Shown: positions 12,853-22,490 of the stretch, piece after piece
Position numbering within the stretch: the first letter of the stretch is position 1
Layout: each line of letters opens with the position of its first letter
NCBI GenBank assembly: GCA_015680685.1
Contig: MNCI01005623.1
Location: forward strand, 215,045-279,044
Origin: Gnetum montanum
Taxonomy: Eukaryota; Streptophyta; Gnetopsida; Gnetales; Gnetaceae
Length of the DNA stretch: 64,000 nt
Reading direction: 5' to 3'
Position numbers and translations under genes: made by a program
The notes under the pieces: model-generated
Told to the model about the DNA's origin: nothing
What the model saw: the letters and a program-made list of their open reading frames with translations, nothing else
Database searches by the model: none

Positions 12853-13574
12853 GGTCCCTCAGTATTCATTCTCTCTTGTCAGAATTTGTAGACAAATTTA
12901 AGGAAGAAGATGAAGGAGTTCAAGAACAGTGCTACTTGGTCCTTCTTCTATGACTCCTTAAGTCATCCCTTTTAGATTCAATGGAAGTCTTAGGCCTTGA
13001 GTTCCTCCTAAGTTTGGAGTCTTCCATATCTCTTCCAGAAGCTTTTTCAAGAGTCGAATGAAACTTGATCTTAATGAGATATTCAATGCAGATGATCGGT
13101 GCTTGAGAATGAGAACCATAAGTTTGATAAAGCTTCTTAGTTTAGAATATGGCATGTTTTCTTTCTTCCAAGTTAATGGTTTGAGGTTCTTTCTTTCCCT
13201 TGTCATGCTTATTTCTGGTCTCCATGATGACATCCCTTCTTACCTAAGCTTCCATTGGTTGGTATGACTTGGTCATGTATTTGATGATGTGGTAGCCTCT
13301 TTGCACATGGCTAAGGTTTGAACTCATAAGGTTTTCATGAAGCACTGATGGTGCTATATGTTCTGGTGGCAAGGTAATATTACCTTGTAAATATTTCCAT
13401 CTAAGTTATTCATCCTAGTGAAAAAAATGTGAATTTAGGATAGCAAGAATCAATGTAAGCAAAGGATATCCTAGCTTGCATTAGTGTACTCCAATATTCT
13501 TCATTATAATCCTTATATGGACTTTTATTAAATTTAATAGTAGGTGGAGATTTTTCTGTAGTTGTAGAAGCCAT
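12853..13574 (-). pseudogene. R0 gag N-terminal remnant (Athila-like)
   Basis: Reading the minus strand from an ATG at 13574-13572 gives about 50 open codons (MASTTTEKSPP, then KFNKSPYKDYNEEYW). The frame then breaks. Downstream, a shifted frame resembles the A3 gag (GNITLPPEHI against GNIVLPPDHL in A3). The distance from the PBS to the ATG, about 125 bp, matches A3. Several small indels have destroyed the frame, and the gag is cut at the LTR-like block at 12851. The family assignment rests on the PBS, the LTR and this short gag similarity. Confidence 0.5.
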
Positions 13575-13698
13575 GTTAATTATTTGATACTTGAGTGTGT
13601 ATTTTTTGAGAAAATTATTTTCAAGTATGAGAAATATTCTTGATGATATTTAATACAAAGAACTTTGTAAAATCAACTACTTAGCAAACATTACCATG

Positions 13699-13716
13699 TC
13701 CCCAGCAACGGTGCCA
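13699..13716 (-). promoter_or_regulatory. R0 primer binding site (tRNA-Asp type)
   Basis: The minus strand reads TGGCACCGTTGCTGGGGA, two mismatches from the complement of the plant tRNA-Asp 3' end (TGGCGCCGTTGCCGGGGA). One base separates it from the LTR end TCATCA. Confidence 0.75.
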
Positions 13717-13717
13717 A

Positions 13718-14200
13718 TGATGAGCAATTGGGTATTCAAACACTCAACCATACAAGTCATGAGTATTTACATGCAACTTGATCATAATCCACAAATGGAT
13801 AATGTAAATATACTACTAGTCGATATTTTTTTCCTTATTGTTGTCTTCTCACATAGAGTTAGAAAAATGCAAGTTATATGGTTTAACTTTTATTGAGGTA
13901 TATGATATGATGATATTGTCTAGCTCTTAATATAGCTAACTATAAACATGATGAAAATGGATATGAATGCTAAGTCTAAGTGTGATAGAAATATAAATAT
14001 AATCTATCCTATAGTGATAAGTATCTATTCCTAGCTTGTCATACACATCTTAGGCTAGTGTAACTGTCATTGGGATTATCAAGCAAATTCACTACTAAGA
14101 AAATCAAGTGAAGTCATAAATGGATTACCAAATGGTTACACGTTCCACTTGAAACCAATTGTACGTATACCACCTTAGTAAAGGACATTCAGAAAGTAAA
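13718..14200 (-). mobile_element. R0 5' LTR, U5-side part
   Basis: The minus-strand LTR end TCATCA abuts the PBS spacer. The internal phrase gtatggttgagtgt and others match the reverse complement of the N1, N2 and N4 LTRs. N1 interrupts it at 14200, and the last five bases (GTAAA) are the N1 target site. Confidence 0.65.
14196..14200 (+). repeat. N1 target site duplication, left (GTAAA)
   Basis: GTAAA here matches 20134-20138 and brackets N1. Confidence 0.85.
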
Positions 14201-15076
14201 TGATGAACCATGATTTGTCAAGCTCTGATATTGGACCAGCAATATTAGATCCATGATATTAGATACGCAATATCATGACCTAAATAACGATATCGTGACT
14301 CCTTTGTGGACTTATAAATACACATGTGGGCACATAGGAAAGTCAGTTAGGAATTAGTTCTTAGTCAATTAGTTTTTCAATCATTTGTTAGTTCTTCTCA
14401 ACCCTTTCTCCTAGTGCATGCCCGTAGTGTGATGATTATAATTGTACAGCACCTTTATTCGAGTGTGACGTAATTATACATGCACATGACTAGCAATAAA
14501 GATTGAGATTAGTTCATCATTATAGCATTCACTTAGTTTTAGTTGTTTAATTATTATTTATTGCTTTTGTAATTAATATCTCTCACCCTCATTTCCTATC
14601 CCTGTTATTAATCACAGAATGAGTACAACTTAACCATGAGCATATAAGTGTGACTACTTGGTAATCCAGTAGTGTACCTAGGACATGCGCTTGGTAATCC
14701 CAGTGGTAGTGGTACATGAGGTCCAATATGTGTATGGATGATTAACGAACAGATACTCATCTCACTTAGGCTAGCTTAAATTCTCTCCTCCCATTTCCTC
14801 GTAGTTAGATTCTCTCTCTCTCTCTTCCTTAGTCGAATTAAAGTTATTTTCCATTACCTCTAAGAGTAGCACTAGTTTAGAACCACATCATACACCTCAC
14901 TCTGGACTAAACCATACATGAAAACATAAATACTAGTCCAAGTGGGAAGATAGCGAACTGCGATCAACGAGTAACTATCTAGATACCACAACTAGGCCAT
15001 CTATGGAGTTTGACCAAATCGTGCATGAATGCTCGTATTCATATGGTTGAGTGTAGGGGTACCTCGTCACTCATCA
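14201..15076 (+). mobile_element. N1 5' LTR
   Basis: The LTR runs from TGATGAACC to TCATCA (876 bp). The U3 start is rich in GATATC-like palindromes (gatatt, aatatc, gatatc). TATAAATA is at 14313-14320. A short (CT)n run near 14812 differs in length from other copies. Confidence 0.85.
14313..14320 (+). promoter_or_regulatory. N1 5' LTR TATA box
   Basis: TATAAATA occurs at the same LTR position in all forward family LTRs, just after the GATATC-rich stretch. It is the likely start of the genomic RNA promoter. Confidence 0.65.
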
Positions 15077-15077
15077 T

Positions 15078-15095
15078 TGGTGTCATTGCAGAGGA
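15078..15095 (+). promoter_or_regulatory. N1 primer binding site
   Basis: TGGTGTCATTGCAGAGGA starts one base after the LTR. It is a decayed match to the tRNA-Asp complement and sits exactly where the better-preserved N2 site lies. Confidence 0.7.
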
Positions 15096-15207
15096 TGGTG
15101 CTAGTTATGTAGATTAGTTACATTATACGAGATCGTTGTAACAAAGTATTAATGATACATCTTTTAGAAAGAAGTAATTGCAACAAGTCACACAAAAATT
15201 TACCACC

Positions 15208-17238
15208 ATGTCTCTCTCACAAGACTATGATAATGCAACAACCACTACAGCAATTCATTGGAGAACCCATGAACTGTATGACGATGAAGATGAATTTTGG
15301 AGTACTCAATCTAATGTAGGGGTCTCCTATGAACATAAATGAAGACAACATCATCCCCACTCACAAATGCATAATCTACCTAGTGACGATGAACCCCTAT
15401 TAGCCATTAAGATCCTAATGCATATACAAGAGGCTATTTCAATAGCCCATAGGCATCGTAAGAAAAGTTGTCTACCCAATCTTGATTTAAATAAATTTCC
15501 TAAGTTTTCCAAACGCTATGATTTAAATCTACAACAACATTTGCAAGCCTTCTATGATGCCTGTATATGGAACAATATTGATAATGGATGACAAAAACTT
15601 AAGTTCTTTCCCATGACACTCATTGGCCAAGAAAAAGTATGGTATAGGTCTTTAAAACTGAAATCAATTCAATGTTGGCTAATAATGGTGGAACTCTTCA
15701 ACAAAAGATATCAAACCTATGCAAGAGTGTCAACCTTGAGGAGACAAATCCAAGAATGGAAACAAACACAACATGAACCCTTGGACATGGCCTTAGAAAG
15801 ATATTATGCATTGTTAAACAACTACCCAAGCCATGGCTTCTCCGAGGAGAGGCTAATGTACCATATCATAGGTGGGCCCTATAATGAAACAAGGGAAACC
15901 ATAGGGATGTATGCCCCAGGTCAACTATATGAACTATGAACCCATCAATTCCAAGAGCTTATCAAGCAACTAGCAAAAGAGGAAGGAGAAATGACTAAAT
16001 GGGAGAATGTTGAAAAATCTCAACAGGACCAAAATTTAAACCTAACAAAGGTCCATAATTAGGAAGAGGAAAAGTCACCAAACCTCAAGGAGGTGGAACC
16101 ATCTTTGCCAATATTACAATCACTAGAAGAAATTGAGGTAGAGATCAATAAGATGATGGAGTGGATACATGAAAAATGTGGAGAATACACCAATATTATT
16201 GGAGGTAGAGCCATGACAAACCAAGAAATAGGACAAACTAGACAATCAAAAAGAAGGGTATAAGAGAATAAGAACTCAACTACCAATCATACATATCAAT
16301 GTAACATTTGCCTCTATGATCACCCCAAAGGGCAATGCCCAATCTTGTCACATTTACATGAGCATTGGGGAAGAATGTTATATCTAGATTTTGTACAAAA
16401 ATACTATATTCAATCAGAGTGGCAAAGATCCCAGTCATGGGGGAGGCCACCCTTGAACTAGTCACACCCTTCATATCATCTGAACATAAGCGCTTATTAG
16501 GTTCAACATCCTATTTCCCGATCCGAGTCAACATCTTCTATCTTACCACATTTTTATTATTCTCCTAAGTACTATCAACCTACATCCTTTCCAACAATAT
16601 CACCACCTCCTGTGCCTTACACTTCTCCTCACCCTCCATATTCTCATTCGTCACCTCCTTCTACATTGCCACTAGTTGTTCTAGAAGTTTTTGCACCACA
16701 GCACCAACCCAGGGATGTCACTTGTGCTACTACTGTCAATAGCATTGGAGGTCCTCAACAATATCGAAAGCATCCTTTCTTTAGGCATGGCTATAGACAG
16801 GGAAAGCATCATTCCAAGACCATTGCATCCTCCCACCTAGCACAAGTCCAACACTATGGTGCATCCTTCTCCTTGAACCCAACACCTCATGTTACTTTAT
16901 CAAGGCCACCAATCAATACTCCAACAACCATGCAGCCCAGTGAATCTAGCCATGAAGGGATACATATTGATCCTTGCATACCATCTTACGGTTACGGGTG
17001 CCATAGTGCGTCAACTCCTTATCACATGATCACATCTTATAATCTACCCCACTATGCCTACTACAATCAAGTGTGTGAACCCCAATTTGGGTATATTCCT
17101 ATCACCACCTCAAAAGACACCTGGTGGTTTGGATATGATTGGACTTCAATGTTTCCAAAATTCTTGGATCCAAATTTTTCATTTATTAATTATAGTAATA
17201 CTCAAGGGTTTATTCATGGGGGATATCCTTCATTCTAA
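15208..17238 (+). pseudogene. N1 gag, nonsense-ridden single frame
   Basis: One frame of 677 codons runs from ATG 15208 to TAA 17236-17238 without any frameshift, broken only by scattered stops. A retrotransposon gag domain lies around residues 85-245 (QAFYDACIWNNID, LRRQIQEWKQ, LDMALERYYALLN). A zinc knuckle CNICLYDHPKGQC (spacing C-2-C-3-H-4-C) is near residue 365. A proline/serine-rich region is at about 455-500, and the end is GGYPSF. The stop at 15937-15939 is shared with N2 and N4. The product would be the capsid-nucleocapsid protein of virus-like particles. It is dead in this copy. Confidence 0.8.
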
Positions 17239-18218
17239 TAAGAAGAATTAATAAATAATTTTCCTTTTCTTTAATTTTACAATTTTTTGTTTTCCAGTTT
17301 TTCATCTTTTAATTTGTTGTTTTATCTTTTTATCACTCATGTCACTCATTGGTTGAGGTGTTGTTCTATGCTATCAAGTCTCAAGTAACTAATTATTTGG
17401 ACAGCGAGCCCATCACATCCACCCATCCATTCTATTAATAAGAGGTTCTACTCTGGGTTTGATGATATTCTTGACATCATTAAAACTTAAAGTAACTCTG
17501 TGTTCATTGTGCCCAGAGAAAGAATGATGGACTAAGAAGGAATGGCCAAGGTGTGACATCAAGGGGACTTGTGGATTCTCTTTGGTGACATCTGTAGGAG
17601 TTACCATGCAACTTGGTTGTACTAAGACCCTTGTAGATCTAACACAAAATAGGAGTAAGAGTATTAGAGGTACTCCATAAAAGAAAACCAAGGCTATTCT
17701 AGGGGGTCCCACTAGAAAGACATGCACCCATGCCTGAAGGTAGGCGGCTTCTCTAGATTAAGCATTCAAATAAAATAAAATAAAATAAAAAGAGAAGAGA
17801 AAGTGTGTCAAAGCGGCCAAACAAAAACAAATGTGCCACAAAGAAATTCCAAATCACTCCTCCCTTGAACAAAATGCCAAGTGATTGTACACCTTGTTGT
17901 CATGATGCTCTTATGGTTATCCATCATTGAATGAAGGAGGATGGACTTGGTCTTGATTTTGGAGTGACAGGCTAATGACACATTAATCATGCCCTACACT
18001 CAAGATTCATTGTGCCCTAGGTTAGTTACCTCATGTCCCAATCTCTACAATCCCTTCTACGATTCATCCCATCTCGCTATTCAAGAATTTTTGACTTGTA
18101 TCTTGTGTGGCATAGAATTCATACCTCATTGCGGTGGTATCTAACATGTGTGTGTTTTTTTGCATCAGTATAGATTACATTTAATCCTTCTAGTGCCTAC
18201 AGACATTTTTAGGTGTGG

Positions 18219-18273
18219 TTACGTAAGGACATTATAGGTTGGAACCTACTTTGGGGAGGACCCACTTGCGTGA
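18219..18273 (+). other. N1 conserved RNA hairpin candidate
   Basis: TTACGTAAG (18219-18227) pairs with CTTGCGTGA (18265-18273) through G-U pairs. The loop contains the conserved ggttggaacct...ttggggagga block. The same hairpin with changed but still pairing arms is present in N2 and N4. Confidence 0.55.
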
Positions 18274-18556
18274 ATTTTGTAATTTGTACTTGTTGCACAC
18301 CACCACATCATTTTATACCCTTTGAGCACTTCATTACCAAATCTATTCTTTTCTTTGTCATCATTTTATCAAACGTTCCTCAAAACCATTACATGTCCTT
18401 TAATGTGTCACCTAAAGTAACCAAGTTCGACATTAAACTTTTAGGAAAACTTCCTTGAAAAACTTTCTAACTCTAAAATCACACTAAGAAAAGAATTCAA
18501 CAATTACTAAAGGTAATAAGTAAGGTATGAAATAATTGAACTTCTTTCAATAACCT

Positions 18557-18586
18557 TACTAATAATTGATCTTTGTGTGATTATAG
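18557..18586 (+). promoter_or_regulatory. N1 branch point and 3' splice site before the 3' ORF
   Basis: TACTAAT (18557-18563), a T-rich stretch and an AG (18585-18586) directly precede the ATG of the 3' ORF. N2 and N4 keep the same arrangement with TACTAAC. A donor-like AAGGTATGA sits about 65 nt upstream, but the true donor may be farther 5'. Confidence 0.55.
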
Positions 18587-19024
18587 ATGGCCCCTAAAAG
18601 AAGACAACAAGGAGGACCTTCTCAAGGTGCAACTAAATGCCCAAGGGAAGGCAGAAGCCAAGGACCTCATGTAGAACATGCGGAGCAAGAGGCACAATCA
18701 TTCAACATCCATCAGGGAACTCCTATCACTACATAATTTGGCCAAGAAAAAGGTGGAGAGGTTAGGGCCCAAGCCTATGAAGAGGAACGATGGTTGTTTA
18801 CAACCTGGTATGTCAAGGCAAATCAGATGTTCCTACAACTGCCATGTCTGTGGGAAGTGCCGACTCCATCAAACATTGGAGCATCAACATGGACAGCACA
18901 AGACCCCCAAACTAAAGAGGAAAAGCTCCAAGCACTCCTTCAAAACCATCAGATCCCAAAACCTAGAGGACAAGACAAGGGGAAGTGACCCATGGAGGAT
19001 CCATTGCCACCTGGAACCACATGA
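18587..19024 (+). pseudogene. N1 3' ORF (family-specific protein)
   Basis: A 146-codon frame runs from ATG 18587 to TGA 19022-19024, with internal stops (one TAA after GTPITT and one TGA at 18986). It starts MAPKRRQQGGPSQG and contains EQEAQSFNIHQG. N4 has exactly the same codon count and ending (PxPPGTT or PPPLGTT). The protein is hydrophilic, with no signal or membrane segment, so it is not an obvious envelope although it lies in the env position. Its function is unknown. Confidence 0.65.
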
Positions 19025-19202
19025 GTTCCAATAAAATTTTGTAATTGAAATTTTATGTTTGTGTCCCAATTTTGTTGTATTTAATTCGCCACTGTAGCAT
19101 GAATAAATTCCTAGTCAGTCAATAATCCCATACATATCCACTATGTAATTAATTGGGCTTGTTCTCATTTTATTTAACTCGAGGATGAGTTTTCATTCAG
19201 TC

Positions 19203-19211
19203 GTGGGGGTA
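19203..19211 (+). promoter_or_regulatory. N1 polypurine tract
   Basis: GTGGGGGTA immediately precedes the 3' LTR. The same motif precedes the N2 3' LTR, and GTGGGGTA precedes that of N4. Confidence 0.65.
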
Positions 19212-20133
19212 TGATGAACCATGATTTGTCAGGCTCCGATATCAGACCCGCAATATCGGATCCATGATATCGTGACCTAAATAATGATATCAGATACACG
19301 ATATCATGACTCCTTTGTGGGCCTATAAATACACGTGTGAGCGCATGGGAAAGTCAGTTAGGAATTAGTTCTTAGTCAGTTAGTTTTCAATCATTTGTTA
19401 GTTCTTCTCAACCCTTTCTCCTAGTGTATGCCTATAGTCTAATGATTATAATTGTACGACACCTTTATTCAAGTGTAACAAACTTGGACACGCACATGAC
19501 CAGTAATAAAGATTGAGATTAGTTCATCATTACAACATTCACTTAGTTTTAGTTGTTTAATTATTATTTGTTGCTTTTGTAATTAATATCTCTTACCCTC
19601 ATTTCCTATCCCTGTTATTAATCACGGAATGAGTACGACTTAAGCATGAGCATTTAAGTGTGACTACTTGGTAACCCAGTAGCGTACCTAGGACATGCAC
19701 TTGGTAATCCCAGCAGTAGTGGTACACGAGGTCCAAGATGTGTATGGATGATTAAGGAACAGATACTCATCGTACTTAGGCTAGCTTAGATTCTCTCCTC
19801 CCATTTTCTCGTAGTTAGATTCTCTCTCTCTCTCCTCCTTAGTCCAATTAAAATTTTTCCATTGCCTCTAGGAGTAGCACTAGTTTAGAACCATATCATA
19901 NATTTTTCCATTGCCTCTAGGAGTAGCCTTAGTTTAGAACCATATCATACACCTCACTCTGGACTAAACCATACATGACAACATAATTACTAGTCCAAGT
20001 GGGAAGACAACGAATTGCGATCAACCAGTAACTATTCAGATACCACAAGTAGCCCATCTACGGAGTTCGACCGGATCGTGCGTGAATGCTTGTATTCATA
20101 TGGTTGAGTATAGGGGTACCTCAACACTCATCA
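19212..20133 (+). mobile_element. N1 3' LTR
   Basis: The LTR runs from TGATGAACC to TCATCA (922 bp as assembled). Its length is inflated by a 48-bp duplication around the N at 19901. Four GATATC sites precede TATAAATA at 19324-19331. Confidence 0.85.
19853..19949. other. Single-N join with 48-bp near-duplicate flanks
   Basis: The stretch 19853-19900 is repeated at 19902-19949 with two mismatches, separated by the N at 19901. The 5' LTR has a single copy, so this is an assembly artefact. Confidence 0.8.
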
Positions 20134-20138
20134 GTAAA
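20134..20138 (+). repeat. N1 target site duplication, right (GTAAA)
   Basis: Matches 14196-14200. Confidence 0.85.
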
Positions 20139-20525
20139 GTACTTAGAAAATTTAAAAGACTCAATAAAATTAAACATGCTGAAAAGTAAAATTAAACTAA
20201 GTGAGATGCTTTAATGGTGAGAAATAGTCTCGATCTTTATTGTTGATCATTAATTATGCCCAAGAACAATCCACTTGAATAAAGACTTCGTATAATTGTT
20301 AATCACTACACTGCAAGCATTCACACTAAGTCTAAGTTATGACACAAATTGCAAGAATCTAGCTAAGTGTTGACGAAAGTTGTTCCTTTTGACACGATGA
20401 TGGGTTGGTATTTATAGGCACGACCAAGGCCTACTATATCACATCTACGATGACCTATGTAGAGCTATGTTGTTGTAGATATGATATTGTAGCTTACTGA
20501 CACAAGGGTTTTAATAGTCTAGTAG
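20139..20525 (-). mobile_element. R0 5' LTR, U3-side part
   Basis: The minus strand matches family LTRs, including a TATA box (TATAAATA, plus positions 20409-20416) and phrases such as gatctttatt next to the R region. With the part at 13718-14200 it sums to about 870 bp, the normal family LTR length, so N1 landed inside this LTR. The outer end has no clear TGATGA and is placed approximately. Confidence 0.6.
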
Positions 20526-20539
20526 CAAGATAGCTTGGT

Positions 20540-20880
20540 AATCCCAAGAGTTGATATACCTATCCAAGACCATGGTAGAAGATCATGTAACAAAAAGTCA
20601 TTACCCTAGGACAGTTTAGGATTTTACTTTTACTTGCATTGATAATTAGCCTTAGTATAGATTATTTTCTAATTTTAGTTTATATGGGCAAATAACATCA
20701 TTGATCATATGTTTTGATTGCATTTAATCATATAACATGAGCTCACTGCGAACGTGAATAGGAAGATAGCAACCTACAATCAATCCATGCTACTCCTAGA
20801 CATCTACCACAACGCTTGTAAATCTTACATATGGAAATTGTACATGCTTGCATGAAGGTAAGGTAGGGTGGGGTTGTTGG
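20540..20880 (+). mobile_element. Diverged forward LTR fragment of the same family
   Basis: Phrases such as cttggtaatccca, gaagatagcaacctacaatcaa and catctaccacaac match the second half of the N1 and N4 LTRs in forward orientation. It therefore lies tail-on to the R0 LTR. Neither end is clear. Confidence 0.45.
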
Positions 20881-20884
20881 AACC

Positions 20885-21035
20885 TAAAATAAGTGAAATA
20901 TAGGTACACCCCAAGATATATAGTCTAGTTAGAACTTTATATAACTTAGCACTACCCATTGGAATCAAACCAAACCCATGACCTTCCAAATTAAATGTTT
21001 TACCATTAAGCTAACACCTCATTGTTTTTATTATT
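20885..21035 (-). mobile_element. tRNA-derived SINE-like repeat
   Basis: On the minus strand an A box TAGCTTAATGG (21003-21013) is followed about 31 nt later by a B box GGTTTGATTCC (20961-20971), the spacing of an internal pol III promoter. Related pieces occur at about 29206 and 37165. The 3' end is unclear. Confidence 0.4.
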
Positions 21036-21640
21036 ATTATTATTATTTTAATGTCTTTTACATGCTATAATCCAATGCATTTCTTACACAAAATCAACCT
21101 AACTTATAACATGCAAATCATGTGCCTACACTAAGAAGCCACGCATCCTTCAACAACTAGAACAATCATGGTGAATAAGATTCTCTCCATAAATAAATGG
21201 GCATCATTCAAATATTATTATATACCATAATACAACGGGTGCAAATCTTCAAATATTTTTCATACTCGTGAAGGCCAATGATTAGCATTTATTTTATGAG
21301 ATGCATCCTTGGAAAACACCATGTGATGTTGGGCTTCTCACATTGGCCTCAAACATGCCTAACATTTCAACACATGCTTTTATTGACCTAAGTGCACACA
21401 GCCAAAGGAGTACCTTATTTTCAATTTTATGTCTTCTAAAAATATGAGATTCGTCGCTCGAACCAGAAAATTCCAAAATCGTGCCCGGTTAGACACGCAC
21501 AAGAAATACGCTGCTCAGAAAAGTCAGAAGAGCCACTAAACGAGTAAATTCGACGTGAACAAGTCCAACGAAACCGAGTACACGCAAAGAACGGCCAAAC
21601 ATGTCAAAATGGGTTTGAAAACCGGAGAAGCATCAAATCT
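21036..21640. other. No assignable feature
   Basis: AT-rich to 21.4 kb, then more GC-balanced. It may be upstream sequence of the host gene at 27990 displaced by the LINE insertion. No ORF or element boundary is supported. Confidence 0.4.
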
Positions 21641-21655
21641 AATTATTGTTACGGA
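21641..21655 (+). repeat. LINE target site duplication, left
   Basis: AATTATTGTTACGGA is repeated exactly at 27640-27654. Confidence 0.8.
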
Positions 21656-22490
21656 AGTCTGTGTTTTACTTTTACACGTCTGGACAGGAAACTCAAAATA
21701 CTTCGGCTGGAAAAGGCGGGAGCGAGAAAACCATTCCAGCAATGGAGCGACGCCAACAGAAGAAGCAGGGGCTCTTTCTCTGCAAATTTTAAACGCTCCT
21801 CTCGCTGGCGAAACGTTAAACCAGCGGATGTCATTGCATTCGTTTTGTTATTTTTCTCGAAATTAACGAAAGAAGATGGAATAACTGAGCCCTAACGCAG
21901 ACGCTGACGCCGCCGCAGCCATTTGCTGAGGCCCGTCCAGGTGGGTGGGGTGGCCGCGTCGCCCAATACCGCCGCGCCCTGGGATTTCGCTGTGCCCTGC
22001 TACAAGCTTGAAAGAGGGCCCAGACCTGCCTGCCGTGAAGTGGCGCTAGGGTTTGATTACCACCATTGTTGAGATCGAGGCCAGGCTGAGAATCTAAAGC
22101 CTGTTGCTACTGGATAAAATTGCAGTTTATTTGCGTTCCGCGATTTTGCCTTTTTTGACCATTTTGTTGAGAATCTAAAGCCTCCTGCACTCTACCGCTG
22201 CCGCTCTGCCGCTGCGCTGCGGAGCCCTCCAGCGCTCTGCCTCCAGACGCTGAACAGAAATTAACCGTTGGGTGCTCTTTTCTCCCGTTGGGCGCCGCTG
22301 CGCTGCAAAGCCCTCCTGCTCTACCTGCCTCCTGAGTTTCTCTTGGCCGTTTTATTTCTTTCTGCCGCGTTGTCTGGGGCCTCGCTCGTGGTGGGTGGAC
22401 ACGCACACTGGTGGTGAGGGTTTTTCTGCAATTTAGGCTGCAGAACGGTGTCAGGAATGCGCGTGCCCTAGGCGTGGGCAGGTCATAAAG
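21656..22490 (+). promoter_or_regulatory. LINE 5' UTR / internal promoter region
   Basis: About 835 bp between the left TSD and the ORF1 ATG is clearly GC-richer than its surroundings. It contains two imperfect duplications: gagaatctaaagcc at about 22089 and 22169, and gccgctgcgctgc at about 22207 and 22294. Short internal repeats are common in LINE promoters, but promoter activity is inferred from position only. Confidence 0.5.

Larger units (their letters stand above)
17239..18586 (+). other. N1 non-coding region between gag and 3' ORF
   Basis: This stretch occupies the place where pol would lie. It has no protein similarity that I can see. It includes an (AAATA)n-like run near 17768 and conserved blocks shared with N2 and N4, among them the hairpin at 18219-18273. 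Confidence 0.6.
14201..20133 (+). mobile_element. N1: non-autonomous gag-only LTR retrotransposon
   Basis: This is a complete element of 5933 bp with TSD GTAAA, LTRs starting TGATGAACC and ending TCATCA, a tRNA-Asp-type PBS and a PPT-like GTGGGGGTA. Between the LTRs there is one long gag frame, a non-coding stretch and a 3' ORF. No protease, RT, RNaseH or integrase motif is present, so it must have moved with proteins supplied in trans. Gag similarity, LTR ends and PBS tie it to the A3 gag-pol element at 38.5 kb. The two LTRs differ at many sites, mostly transitions, so the insertion is old. It sits inside the LTR of R0. Confidence 0.85.

Noticed and set aside
12958-13233. A 91-codon minus-strand frame
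   Set aside because: It lies in the decayed R0 gag in a shifted register and has no recognisable domain.
21003-21013. A box as part of a true tRNA gene
   Set aside because: No complete cloverleaf or acceptor stem could be formed around the A and B boxes.
22107-22406. A 99-codon antisense frame in the LINE 5' UTR
   Set aside because: Arginine/alanine-rich product of GC-rich UTR DNA read backwards; no support.
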